Below, in pieces: positions 42,701 through 57,700 of a DNA stretch of 64,000 nucleotides. This DNA is from JAEDHM01 sp964368645 (GTDB taxonomy: Bacteria; Bacillota; Clostridia; Christensenellales; CAG-1252). Each line of letters opens with the position of its first letter. Positions within the stretch are counted from its first letter, which is position 1. Position numbers and translations under genes: made by a program. Below the pieces are notes generated by a model. The model searched no databases, was not told the DNA's origin, and saw nothing but the letters and a program-made list of their open reading frames with translations. The DNA lies in contig CAYJBY010000014.1 in the NCBI GenBank assembly GCA_964368645.1, forward strand, positions 1 to 64,000, in the 5' to 3' direction.

Positions 42701-45700
42701 CCTATAACAGAGCGGCGCATACAGTTGCCGCCAACGCCGCAACGGACGACCATACCCAGTATTACGCTTTAGACGGCGCAACGATAAAGGTAACTTACCT
42801 GATTAACGGCGTCAGCGGTAACAGCGCGGTCAACGCAGGAACTCACACCGTAGTCGCTACGGTAAAAGCCTACGAGGGCGGAGCGGTTTCCTCCAACTAC
42901 GAAAGCATCGAACTGGTTTGCACGATGACCATTGCCAAGGCGGATATGTACTATTACAACACCTCAAGCAGTACCGCGACTTCCGGCAGATTCTATCTTG
43001 TCGGCGGAACCAGAAGCTACGACACAGGCTCTTATTACCTTAATATCAATACCGTCAACGAGGCGGCTATCTCCACTTCCAAGGTTACGACGATGACCGT
43101 TTGCCCTTACGGCGTAAGCGGTTATTCCGACGGCTATGATACCGCAGAGGTGGTTTATACGTATTCCTACGTTCCCACAGGCGGCTCCGCCCGTAGCGTC
43201 ACGTCTGCGAAACACGCAGGCGTTTATACGGTTACGGCTTCTGTCAACTGCGACAACTACAACTCCTACGAGTTGCCTTCGTCAGGTACTGTTAGATTGA
43301 CGATTAATCCCGTCCAGATTGAAAACGTATATCTCAACCTGCCCGAGATGCTCCAGAACAACGACGGTACTAACTTACGTCACTACGACTACGCCAATAC
43401 CTACTATTCCATCGGCGTATCACGCAGTGCTTCTACGGTTATTACCTCTGTCGTCAACACATTTACTCTGACCATCAACTCTACCGACACAACGGATACG
43501 GCAACGGTGGTTTATACCTATCAATACTTCCTGCCCGAAGATAATATCGCTTCCGCAACGCCCACCGCAACGGGCAGTTTCAGCAACAGCATTATCAAGA
43601 ACGCAGGACAGTATAAGGTTTCCGCAGTGATTAACGCCTCGGGTGAGGCTTCGGTCGATTACGTGCAGAAGACGCTTTCGGCAACCGTAATCGTGGCAAG
43701 AGTCGATATTACCAATATCACGTTTGCAGGATTAAGTACCACCTACGATGGCTTAACCCATTCCGTTGCTCTGTCAGGCAATACCACGCAGTACGGCGAA
43801 ACGGTCTATGCTAAGTACAGCTTTGTTTCCACTTCCACCACCAACGATACGGTTTGCACCGATAACGTAGGCTTGACGGCGAAACACGCCGGCACCTATA
43901 CCGTTACCGCTCGCATAAATGAGGCAACGGACGCTTCCTACAATATGAACTATTACAGCAAGACGCTTCATTCCGGTCTTAATATCGCTAAGGCTACGAT
44001 GGCGGATTTGTCCTACGTATCGGCTACAACCACTTATAACGGCTCGAATTATTATCTGTCCCTGCTTTATGACGGTAACGATACTGCCTTGACGACAACG
44101 GCTCCTTCTGCCACCGTCAACGTACATCCCACCACTAACGCGACAGCTTCCGACTCGGTTAACGTCAGCTATCTCCGTAACAACTCCGCATTTAACGGCG
44201 CAAAGCACGCGAATACCTATACTATAACCGTAAGCGTTAAGCATCAGGGCACAGACGCGATAACTTCCGAGGCATACAGCGATTACGAGGATTATTCCGC
44301 CACAGCTACGCTGATTATCAATAAGGCGTCTATGTGGGCGCGTGTTTCGGGCGACACAGCCAACGCGCTGACCTCCTTCTACTTCGTGACGGAGAACGGC
44401 GGTTCCTGCGCAATTACCTATGATACCTTCACTCACTTTATCAACGTGGGTACCTCTTCCACTGTTACCGATATAGTAACAGGCAACGACTACGTAACAG
44501 GCGTTAATATCCGTCCTGCCAATATGAGCTTAGCAGCAGGCAATACCCTAGGCGACACCGCCGACGTAACCTACAGAGTAGGCGGCGCGGTATTCACAGG
44601 AGCAAAGAATGCAGGCACTTATAACTTAAGCGCAACGATAAGCGACGCTAACGGCGATTACGAAAGTATCGTTCTTAACGGCACCTTGGTTATCAATAAG
44701 GTTAAGTGGGACGGCACGCAGGGCAATTTGGCGGCAATCTATTATCAGGGCACAAGACTGGTTTACGATTCTTATCTGCATTACGCGTACGTTTCCTCCA
44801 CAGCCGATACTTATAATAACGTAGCCGTTAATTCCGTCAACCTTTTGACGGCGGACGGTACGGCAACCGTGAGCTATAAGTACAACACTGACGGCGGTGC
44901 GGCGTATAACACCGTATTTAACGGCGCGGTTAACGCAGGTGCGTATTACCTCAAGGCAACAGTGGAAATCGCTGACTCCGTTACCGAAAACAACTACGAA
45001 CCTTGGTCTGCTACCACCGTTTTGACTATTGACAAGCTGGAATTCACTGACGCAGTCGGACATTTAGGCGCACTGTATCTGGTCGGCACGACTATGTCTT
45101 ACGATATGGCGGCTCACGCAGTCGGCGTTAATTCCGTTAACGCTTATCGCGACAACTTGGTAACTTCTCTTACCTATTCCGCTGTAGGCCTTGTGATTCC
45201 TGTTCAGTACACCTACACCTATACCGACGCATTAGGCTCAAGCACCACGAGTTCTGCCGCGCTTACCGCGCCGCAGTCTGAAGCAGGCGTTTATGCCGTA
45301 TCCGCAAGTATAGCCGAATCCACCAACTATAAGGGTTGGAGCGGCAACTGTGTAATGACTATCGAACGTCTGTCTTGGACGAACGCCGAAGGTCACTTAG
45401 GCGAGCTTTACTTCGTAGGCAACAGTATGCTTTACGATATGGCTACTCATTACTTAGGCGTTAATTCCGATAATTCGACCTATGACAATGCAGTCAACAG
45501 CCTTAGCTACGCATTAAGAGGCGGCAACCTCACTATCGCGGTAAGCTACACCTACAATACCGATAACGGCGGCGTCTACGCCACCGAGTTCAATGGTGCG
45601 GCGAACGTGGGTAATTATTACGTCAAGGCTTACATCGCTTCCACCAATAACTACGAGGGCTTCAGCGAGACTGCGACCTTGGCTATCAATCAGTTGCAGT

Positions 45701-48700
45701 TCACCAACGCGGCAGGTCAGTTAGGCGCACTTTATCTCTACGATAAGGACGTTTATTACGACACCAATACCTATTACACTGGAGTAAGTAAGAGTAACGT
45801 GTGGACTAACAGCCTACCTTCTACGCTGATTTACAACTTAGCAGGCGGCACGCTCACCGTTAATATTGCTTATACCTACACGCTTAACGGCACGCAAAAG
45901 GGCGCGTTTACCGCAGGTGCGAAGAAAGCAGGCACTTACGTTATTACCGCTACAATCGCTACCGACGCTTACGGCAATTACGCCGCTTGGAACGAGGACG
46001 CCACTATCCTTATCCGCAAGGCGGAGTACGGCATAGGCGGTTTGAGCGCGTTGTATTATCACGCCCCCGACGCTTCCTACAATTACGATATGACCTATCA
46101 CGCGGCTTACGTTTCCACTACGGACGCTTATAGCTCCACACCTCTTAGCTCTGTCGCGTTACTGGGCAGCGACGGCACGGCGGCTATTAGGTATTATTAC
46201 AATACCGACGGCGGAACCCAATACGTCAACGAGTTCAGCGGCGTTATCAACGCAGGTACCTATTACGTTAAGGCGTACGTAGATTACGGCGCGACTGACA
46301 ATGCAGACAACTATGAGAACTGGCAGTCCGTAATTACGATTACCATTAATCCGCTTACCTACACCAATGCGTCTATCGGCGAGTTGACGCTTAACGACGG
46401 CGTGATAACCTATAATACGGCTACTCACTATCTGGGCATTTCCACAGGTGCGGCTTGGGTGGACAGCAACGTATCCGAATGGAGCGTAACGCTTGCAGGC
46501 GGAACCTTACGCATTCCCGTAAGCTATACCTATAACACCGACGGCAGCGATACCTACGGCAGTAGCTTTAACGGCACGGCGAACGCAGGTGTTTACTACG
46601 TCAAGGCGGCTATAACCGCAGAGCCTAACGGCAACTACGCGGCTTGGAGCGACGAAGGCACACTTACCGTCAATAAGCTGAAGTGGAACGGCACGGACAA
46701 TAACCTTGACCATCTGTACTTTGTCGGCAACGGCGACGGACAGCTTTACGATGCGGTTACTCACTATTGCGGTATCAATACCGTTAATGCGGCTAATAAT
46801 ACCCAGTTGACTCATCTGTACTATTCCGTAGGCATCGACGGCGTAAGCGCGGCGACTGCCCAAACGGCTAATTTGACGATAACCGTGGCTTATACCTTCT
46901 ACGTTGGCGAACCCGGCACAGGTAACTATTCAGGCAACTTTACAGGCGCTCTTAACGCAGGTATCTATAACATAAAAGCCACCATCGCAGAGAATACCAA
47001 CTATGACGGTTGGACGAATGAAGCGGTTTATACCATTATCAAGTTGGCGTGGAACAACAACGCAGGCAACCTCGGCGCATTGTACTTTACGGGTGACGCG
47101 TTTACTTTTGATAACGCCACGCACTACGCAGGCGTCAGCCGCACCGCAGGAACTTACGTTGATTCCGCTGTGCCCACGATATACTTCACGGTAACAGGCG
47201 CAACGCTTGAGATCCCCGTGGTTTATACCTACTTTACTGGCAGTACGGGCACCTATACCGAGAACTTTGTCAGCGCAACTGACGCAGGTGTTTACAATAT
47301 CAAAGCAGAGGTTGTCGAGACCGAGAACTACGAGGGTTGGAACGCGACCGCTACTCTTGACATTGCCAAGCTCAAGTGGAACGGCACAGACCACAATCTC
47401 AGCGCGCTGTATCTTAATTCGGTGTTCACTACCTACAATATGAGCACCCATTTCGCCAGCGTAAGCGTTGGCTCGGACGTAGCTAACGATAGCTCGCTTA
47501 CCGTACTTAACTACACGGTCGGGGCATCGGGCGTAGTTTATAACGGTGCATCTTCAGGCAACTATGCTATAACCGTCAACTATACCTACAACACCAACAA
47601 CAACGGTGTTTACAGCGAAGTCTTCGCAGGTAAAGCGGACGCAGGCGTGTACTATATCAAGGCTACCATTCCCGAAAGCACCAATTACGAGGGTTGGAGC
47701 GATACGGCTACGTTGACAATCAGCAAACTTGTTTGGGCTGATTACAGCGCAGAACAGCAGATTAACGTAGCGGAAGGCTATCTCGGCGCGTTGTACCTTA
47801 ACGGTGCTACGAGAGCATACGATATGGCTACCCATTACGCAAGCGTAAGCCATACCGACAGCTGGAACGATACGGCTGTTACTTCTCTGACCTACAATTT
47901 GGACGGCGGAAATTTGATTATCCCTGTGGTTTATACCTACAATGTCGATGATAACGGCGTAAGCTATCCCTTCGGATTCGTAAGCGCTACGGACGTAGGC
48001 AACTACTACATTAAGGCAGTTATCGCAGAGACCGAGAACTACGCAGGCTTTAATGCTACCGCCGACCTTATTATCAACAAGCTGACTTGGACGGCAGGCA
48101 GTATTGACGAGGGACACTTAGGTTCATACGAGATGTATGACCATACCACCGCATACGATATGATTACTTACCGTATGGGTATAACCGACGGCGGAGCTTA
48201 CACCAACACGACTCCTATAACGGAGCTGACCTATACCTTTGCTAACGGCAACGAATTACGTCTTACCGTCAACTACACCTATTCCCTTAACACCTTAGCT
48301 TACGATACGCCTTGGCTTACCGCAGGCGTTTCGGACGTAGGCGTTTATAACGTAAGGGCGCAGGTAGTCGGCACCTCTAACTACGATTCCTTGGACGAGG
48401 CGGCAACGCTTACCGTCAACAAGCTGAAATTCGAGGACTACAGCGCAGAACAGCAGATTAACGTAGGCGCAGGCAAACTGGGCGCGTTGTACTTTGTGGG
48501 CAATACGATGTTCTACGATATGAACGTACATTACGTAAGCGTCAGCCACACTAACGGCTGGAACGACGCTTCAGTGCCTTCTCTCAGCTATACCTTAGCA
48601 GGCGGCGTACTTAATATCCCCGTTGCCTATAACTATAACAACAATAATTCCGCGGTTTACGACAGAGTGTTCGCAGGAGCCTCTAACGCAGGTAATTACT

Positions 48701-51700
48701 ATGTCAGTGCGGTTATTGACGGCACTACCAACTACGACGGCTATACAGGCACCGCTAACCTTATAATCAACAAGCTGACTTGGACGGCGGATTCCTTAGG
48801 CGCATACTCTATGTACGACCATACCGTAACCTACGATATGATTGCTTATCATATGGGTATTACCACCGAGAACAGCTATCAGAACGTAAGCGGAATCACA
48901 GAGCTTACCTATACCTTAGCAGGCGGCGAGCTGAAATTGACTGTTGATTATACTTACACAACCGAAGCGGCTACTCCTATGGTCTATGACAGCGTTTGGA
49001 ACGCGGAAGACGGTATGACCAACGCAGGTACCTACTACGTAAGAGCCTACGTTGCAGGTACGTCTAACTACGACGAGCTTGATTTGGAAAAAACTCTGAC
49101 TATCAATCCTCTGACTTGGACAGACGGCGACGTCGCGGACGGTCACTTGGGCGTTTATTACTTCGTCGGCAAAACAATGTCCTACGATATGGTTACTCAC
49201 TATATAGGCATTAACACCGAAAACGCGTACTTTGACGGTCAGCGTAACGCTTTATCTTACGAATTGGCAGGCGGTACTTTGGTAATCAACGTCAACTACA
49301 CCTATTCTATGGGCGACAGCGTTGCCTATGATAATACCTTTGTCAACGCAACCAACGCAGGAAAGTACAACGTGCGTGCGTTTGCCGATGGCACCGAAAA
49401 CTACACGGCGTTGGAAAAGTTCGCCGTATTGGAAATCACCAAGTTGCAATGGGCAAACGGTGCGATTACGGACGGTTACTTAGGTGCATACGATATGTAC
49501 GGCGCGGATTTGTATTACGATATGGCGGCTCATCATATGGGCATCACCACCACTCCTAATCAGACCAACGTCCAAAACGAAAGATTGACTTACACCTTAA
49601 ACGGCGGAACGCTTAATCTGGACGTAGTTTATACCTATGCCACCGTACGGGGCAATCCTGCCGACTATTCTCTTGCTTGGCCTTCCGAAATCGGTATGAC
49701 CAACGCAGGCAATTATTACGTCAGAGCTTATATAGCGGCTGATCCTAACGGCAACTTCGATGCTTTAGACAAGACGGCGGACTTGATTATCCGTAAGCTA
49801 GAATGGGCAGACGGTCAGCTCGGCGAGCTGTATTTCGAGGGCGCGACAATGTCCTACGATATGCTTACTCACTATATGAGCGTCAGCTCCACCGAGGCTT
49901 ATAACGACGCACCTCCTGCGGAATTGTCTTACAGCTTGGCAGGCGGAACGCTCAGACTGTCTATCGCTTATACCTACAACACCGATAACGGCGGCGTATA
50001 TCCCAACGCGTTTGTTAATGCAACCAACGCAGGTACCTACTATGTAAGAGCTTATCTTGCCGATACCGTAAACTACGCAGGCGTGGATAAGACCGCCACC
50101 TTGACGATTAATCCGCTGACTTGGACGGACGGTGATATTGCAGACGGCAACTTGGGCAAATACGAGATGTACGGTCATACCACCGCTTACGATATGGTTA
50201 CCTATAATATGGGTATCACCACAGGCTCCGCATATAGCAATACCGTACCCGTTACGATGTTGAGATACGAGCTTAACGGCGGTACGCTGAATATCAACGT
50301 AACGTACACATATACCCTCAACGGCGGTCAGGAGCTTCCTTGGATACTTACAGGCGTAAGTAATTCCGGCACTTATAGCGTAAAAGCACATATTTCCGCA
50401 GATCCCAACGGCAATTATGCGGAGAGAACGCTAAACGCTAACCTTGTTATTAACAAGCTGACTTGGACTGCCGGTGCAATCAATGAAGGTCATTTGGGTG
50501 CTTATTACTTCGTAGGAGCAACCAAGGTTTACGATATGCTTACCCACTATATGAGCGTCAACACCGTCAACGCATACAACGATGCGCCTCCCACAGCTTT
50601 GATTTATAACCTTACAGGCGGTACTCTTGACCTGTCGATGAGCTATACCTACAATACCGACAACAGCGGCGTTTATAACGACGCGTTCGTTAATGCAACC
50701 AACACGGGTACCTACTACGTAAGGGCATACCTAGCAGGAACCGCGAACTATGAAGGCTACGATGAGACGGCAGTTTTGACTATCAACAAGCTGGAATGGG
50801 AAAACGGCGATATTCTTTCCGGTAAGTTGGGCGAGTATCATATGTACGACTTTACAACGGCGTACAGTATGCTTACCTACAATATGGGTATCACCACAGG
50901 CGGTGCTTACGTTAATATCGCGCCTACTACTTCCCTTAGTTATAATTTGGGCGGCGGAACTCTTAACATAAACGTGGTTTATACCTATTCTATGGGCGAC
51001 AGCTATGCTTACGACAATCCTTGGTCTTTAACAGGCGTAAGCGACTCCGGCGTTTACCACGTCAAGGCATATATCGCCGCGGAACTTAACGGCAACTATG
51101 ACGCGGTAGAGCTTACCTCTACCTTAACCATTAATCCGCTGACTTGGACGGACGGCGCATTGATAGACGGTCATTTGGGTGCTTATTACTTCGTGGGCGC
51201 AACCAAGGTTTACGATATGCTTACCCACTATATGAGCGTCAATACAGTCAATGAGTATAACGACGCTCCTCCTACCGCTTTGATTTATACCTTAGCAGGC
51301 GGTACTCTTGACCTGTCGATAAGCTATACCTACAACACCGATAACAGCGGCGTTTATAACAACGCGTTCGTCAACGCCACCAACGCAGGTACCTACTACG
51401 TAAGAGCTTACCTTGCAGGAACCGCTAACTACGAAGGCTTTGATGAGACCGCAACTTTAACCATCAAACCTCTTGAATGGGAGAACGGCTCCTTGGCTGA
51501 CGGTTATTTGGGCGAATACAATATGTACGGTCATACCACCGCTTATGATATGGTTACTTATAATATGGGTATCACCACAGGCAGTGAGTACGTTAATACA
51601 ACTCCCGTGACAATGTTAAGCTACGCCTTAGGCGGCGGCACTCTTAACATTAACGTGGTTTATACCTATTCTATAGGCGGTAGCCAATACTTGCCTTGGA

Positions 51701-54700
51701 TACTCACAGGCGTTAGCAACTCGGGTACCTACAATGTCAAAGCATCTATCGCAGCTGATCCTAACGGCAACTATGAAGCGGTAGAGTTAGCCGCGACCTT
51801 GACCATCAATCCGCTGACTTGGACAGAGGGCAACGTCGCCGACGGTAATCTGGGCGTTTACTACTTCGTAGGCGCGACTAAGGTTTACGATATGATGACT
51901 CACTATATGAGCATCGGCACCGTTGACCGTTATTACGACAGCGCACCCTCCGAATTGACCTATGAATTAACCGGTGGCACGTTAAGTCTTACCGTCAATT
52001 ACACCTACAACAACAACCTAGTGGACAACGGCGAGTACCCCTTATCCTTCGTATCGGCGACCAACGCAGGCACGTATAACGTAAGAGCTTACTTGCCCGC
52101 AGATCCCAACGGTAACTACGGCGAACTGGACAAGACAGCCACCTTGACGATTAATCCGCTTACTTGGACGGCAGGCGCATTAGCCGACGGCAATTTAGGT
52201 GCGCTTTCCTTCGTCGGTCCCGACGGTGCACAGGTTTACGACGGCTTAACCCATTACGTATCCGTAACGCGCAATAACAACGCTTGGGTTGACGCTATGG
52301 GCGCGGACTTTACCTACAACCTTAACAGCGGACTCAATCTTACGATTCCCGTGGTCTATCAGATGAGCACGGATAACGTCAGCTGGACTGCTTTCAACGG
52401 CGTTAAGAACGCAAAAACCTACTACCTTAAAGCAACGATAGCCCCAGAGGCTAACGGTAACTATGAGGGCAGGACGTTTAACTATACCTACGTTATCACT
52501 CCGTTTGAAACCACCATCAACTGGACGTTGCCTGTTGGTAACACCTCTATATACAACGGTACCAATCAGCATTCTATGCTTAACGTACAGCTGCAAAAGG
52601 TTGTGGCGGAGGGCGGTTTGTCCGATTTGGCGTTCCACCTGTACCTAGCTTCCGATTTAAGCGGAAACTACAGCGACTTGAACAACGATAACGCAGTCGT
52701 TACCGATTTAACGGCAATCAGTGTTGACTCTGTTGTTACGGACAGCCTGACAGGCAAAACTACCTATCAGTATTATCACGCAGGCAATTACGTTGCAGTG
52801 GCGTATTTCCACGATGACAACTATGCGCTTACCAACTCCTATCAGCTGGTGCAGACGCTTGAAATGCGTCAATACGTGATTCCTCTTTATCTGGTTGGCA
52901 GCAGCTTTATTTACGATGCGGTAACGCACTACGTAAGTGCAAACACCTCCGATAGCTGGTTAGACATAAGGCCCGAAAGTAACGCCATAGCCTTGGCAGG
53001 TAGCGAAACAGGTACAATTACTTACAAGTACAATACCGATAACAGCGGCGTTTACAGCAGCGTGTTCAACGGTGCCCGTGACGCGGCAACCTATTATATA
53101 CAGGCGACAATAACGGTAGGCGAGGGTTACCAAAGCTCCGACTACGTGGCGTGGCAGAAGACGGCGGTTTTGGATATCGCACACTTTGACCTTAATCTCA
53201 GCTCCACGGGAACACCTGCTTGGACAAAGATTTACGACGGTACTGACGCATATACCGCGTTTACTCTTAACGAAATCCCTGCCGGTGACGCAGGCAAGCT
53301 GACTATCAGCGTTCATTTCGACAATAAGAACGCGGGAATAGGTAAGACCATCGTTGTTGAACTGACCGATACTGACGTTTCCTCTCCCGTTTCACAGAAC
53401 TACTACAGCGAAAGCATCACAACAGGCGTTATCGAGCGCAAGGAACTTGTGCTTATCGGCAATATCGTTTGGAACAAGACCTACGACGGTACCGATAACG
53501 CAGTTCCCAGAAACGCACAGGGCGATATTGTTGATATTTCCGGTTCCGCGGCTTATACAGCAGGTAACTATGTTATCAGCGGCGACGAGGTGACAGTTTC
53601 CGCGTACTTCGACAGCAAGAACGTCGATAACGTCACTAAGGTTTACTTCGGTTTGGCAGGAGCAGACGCGGCGAACTACTACGTAATGGAAGTAGTGCAG
53701 TCCAACCTGATTTCTCCCGTTGTAACCCCCGTGATTTGGACGAATCCTTCCTTGACCTATAACAGCTACGTTCGCACTTACGAGGCGTACGTAACCAATT
53801 GTGTCGAAGGACGCGTATCCGCATATCCGTACACTATTGCTTCTATCGAGTTGCTGGGCGACGATATCAATAATCCGAGCTTGTCCTCCAACGGTATCTT
53901 GATGTTCGACATAGTCTTTACAAGTGACGGCGAAATCGCAGTTTACAAGAACGCGGCGATTTACAATGCTAACGTATCCGCCGATGATCATTTGGTTTCT
54001 AAGCTCTATGCAGAGGGATACTTATTCGAGAATTCTGCTCTTGGAAATTACTACACCATAGAAGGCAACTACGTGCTTTGGGATATTGAAAACTCTTCCG
54101 ATACTACTGCGAAGACCTGCGAAATCACCAAGTGTCCTATAACGGTAGAGTGGACGATAGACGAAAGTCTGATTTACAGAGGTGAGGAGCTTACTCTTGA
54201 GGCTTATACTTCTATCGTCGGCGCAGACTGCGGATTGTACGGCTCCGATGCAAACGGACGCATTGACTTTGCGATTATTCCCGAGAATACGGAACTTGAC
54301 GATATAACGGGCGTAGCTCTGTTTAAGGGCGCGGCGCGGTCCTCTTCCTTCAAAAACGCGGGTATCTACACGATTATCGCACAATTAGAGAACGCACTTG
54401 ACGCTAACTACCAGCTTATCGACAGTCAAAAGTCCAACGTCACGGTAGATAAAGCAAATATTGACAATTACTTCAACTTTGCAAGTGCACAGGTAATTAC
54501 GCTTGAATCTTACTTTGACGGAGTAGAGCATTACTTCTTCGTTACAGACGGTAACGGCGACTATAAACACGTAAGAACCTATAGCCCCTATTCGACCTAC
54601 GCAGTGGGCGATTACTGTATCTACGGCACGGGTGCCGATAGAGTGGTTTACGTCAGCAATACGACCATCAGCGGCGAGGCTTGGACTCCCGAGCATTGGG

Positions 54701-57700
54701 CAATTGCAACAGACGTTGAGGTAGCCAAGACTTATCAATACGATTCCGGCGTACCCGTACTTGTCTATTACAGCACGGGCGACGATATCGAATTCCATAC
54801 CGTGGACGGCGGCTATGCTTCCGGTTACAACGGCGTAAAGAATGCAGGTAACTACAACATCAGCGCAACCGTTTACGAGACCGAAAACTATTACGGCTGG
54901 AGCGGCAACTTCGACGTAACTATTGCCAAAGGCAACATTGACGATTATATCGAAATCAACGATAGATTGACCGATGGCACAACGGGACGCGAGGGTGACG
55001 GTTCTCCGTTGATTTACAGCGGCACCAGCTACTACATTTACGCGGCATACGCAGGCGGATACTTTAACATCGACAACTTTGCGTTGCAGTTCCCCGACGG
55101 CTCGGTAATGGCTATCAACTACAATCTCAACGAGTTGCAATATGTCAACGGCGTTTATCCTACTTATAACAACGGCGTTGTAAGCGGCGATTACGTTACC
55201 GACAGCAACGGTAATCCCGTTTATCTGAGCGGCGGCGTTCAGAAGAGCGAGCCGGGAACCGACGAGGTTGGTTTCTATCAGATTTTGGCAAGCGTTATCG
55301 ACAATCAGAACTATAACGACTGGAGCGACAGCGCAATTCTCCGTATCGTCAGGTATAACGCAATGGTATTTTGGCAGACCACCTACGAGGGCGAACCGAC
55401 CGACGTCAACAACGTGGTATTTACTTATAACGGCGTTGACCAGCTGACTAATATCTCCGCCAGCTTCTCCGCTCCTTCCATCGACTTACTGCCCGGCGAA
55501 ACCAACATAAGGTTGGCTATCGTAACGCAAGTTACCGAGAATGCCGCGGCATACGAGGATAACGGCGGTAACGACCACGAATTCAGACTTGCAGGCAACT
55601 ATATACTCAACGCTTACGTACCTGCGTCACGCTCCAATCAGGCGCGTATCAACCGTAACTATAATTTGTCCGGTATCACCACCGCGTTGACTATGAACAA
55701 GTTTATGGTCGAGATTCTATGGTATATCGACGTACCCGACGGCAACGGCAACGAACGTAGCGAATATGACGAGGCCAATCCTCCCGAATATGACAGTATC
55801 GAGTACAATATCAGCGCGGTAGGTCACGGTGTACAATACACCTCCGACGTTGTGAACGGTCAGCCTGTTTACAGCAACAGCACGATTCTGTTGTTCACCG
55901 ATGAGAACGATCCCGACAGTATTTGGTCGGCTATTAACGCAGGCAACGGATATTCCTGCCGTGTTATCGGCATTGACGCGAGTATGAGAGAGCAGATTAA
56001 CGTCTATGGCGTTGAGCCGCCCAGCAAATACCCGTACTATTCCTATAACTATGAGCTGTCCGCATTCAACAACATCTTGTCTTGGTCCATAAGAAGACGT
56101 AATATCTCCGTTGAATTAGGCGCAGACGCCAACGAACTGCGCAAGTATTACGACGGCAGTGACGAGTTCCTTATCACCTCTATTGCAGGTCACACCGCTT
56201 CCTACGAATACGTTGTAACCGATCAGGTTATCTCCCGTAACGGTCACACCGTTAAGATTTACGAGGAGCACGGTCAGGTTTACGTTTCAGGTGTTGAGGG
56301 CTACAACTACATTTCCTACACTATCAGAGGAATACTGGAGAACGATACCTATCAGCAGCAGGTTTGTCCGATTTGCGACTATACCTACTACGAGAGTAAC
56401 TTCAACAGCTACACTATAGACACCGATTACTCAAGTATCAATTCCACTACATTGCAGGAAGCGCCCGGCTGTTATACCAACGATGGTCCCGTTACTTTGA
56501 CAGTAAAGCCCAGCGTTGCGTTGGTAGTCGCCGGCGTTGCTTACAGTGAGGGCGATACAATACCTGCGGGCTCAAGGCTGTCCGCCAACCAGTACTTCTA
56601 CTTAGACGAAGCCGACAGAAGCGGTTTTTACAACGGTATCATTATCGATGGCGTTCTGTATAGACAAGGCGACACCATCGGCGCAGGCACGGTGCTTGAC
56701 TATGAGGAATACTACTACCTGTCTGATACGGACAAGAAGGGCTTCACCGCAGGCGGATTTATAACCGTCAATCATAACGGAACTCGTTGGGACGCGATTT
56801 CCGCCGCTTACGAATGCCCCGTCTGTAAAAAGAACGCCGCGGCGGAAGCCGAAGCAACTATAGCCGATTTGCGCCAGCAGTTGGTATTCTATGACAGCAT
56901 AGTCAACGGAACATACGGCTTCGTACGTATTGCAGAGCTGATTGACTACCTTTATACGCTGTCCGATTCGGCAACGGATTTGGAAACCAAGCTGGTGTAT
57001 ATCAACGCTTGTCTTGACGTTTTCGACCAGTTGGATTCGGATTACTATTCCAACAAATCCGCCTACACCTTGACTCAGCCTCCCTACAATACGATTACGA
57101 TTAACTCCAGAGGCTACGGCGTCGGTGATACTATTCCCGCGGGCACGTTAATTACGCTGGAACAGTATTACGATTTGGACGAGGACGATCGCGATGCTTT
57201 TGCTCTTACCAAGCTGAGTATCCGCAATATTACCAAGCATAACTATTCTGCTCTCTACTTACTCAAGGCGCAGATTCTCAACAGCTTAGCGGCACGGTAC
57301 GGCACTAATAACAATAACTGGAACAAGATGAGAGTGACGGATTATGCCGACGTTAAGTATCTCGTTAATATGATTATGGATCTTGACGAAGCAATAAGCA
57401 TCAACGTGCCGGATTTGACTACCAATAGCTTGCATAACAGCTTGAGAGTTCTGATAAACAACCTTAACACGTATGCGCAGACCTTATTCGATAAGTCGGA
57501 AGACCTGATTCCTCTAACGGTGGAAGACGCGACAAGCGTCCTCTTGGCAAACCTTGCAGGCAACGGCACGATTGAGCGTATGAGCGCAACGCTTTCAATG
57601 TACTATATCTATCACTCCTTTGACGTAGGCAACGACAACCCGTTAGATGATGAAATAGATAACTATCACGTAATCGACGACGCGGTTTATAACCTCGGCG

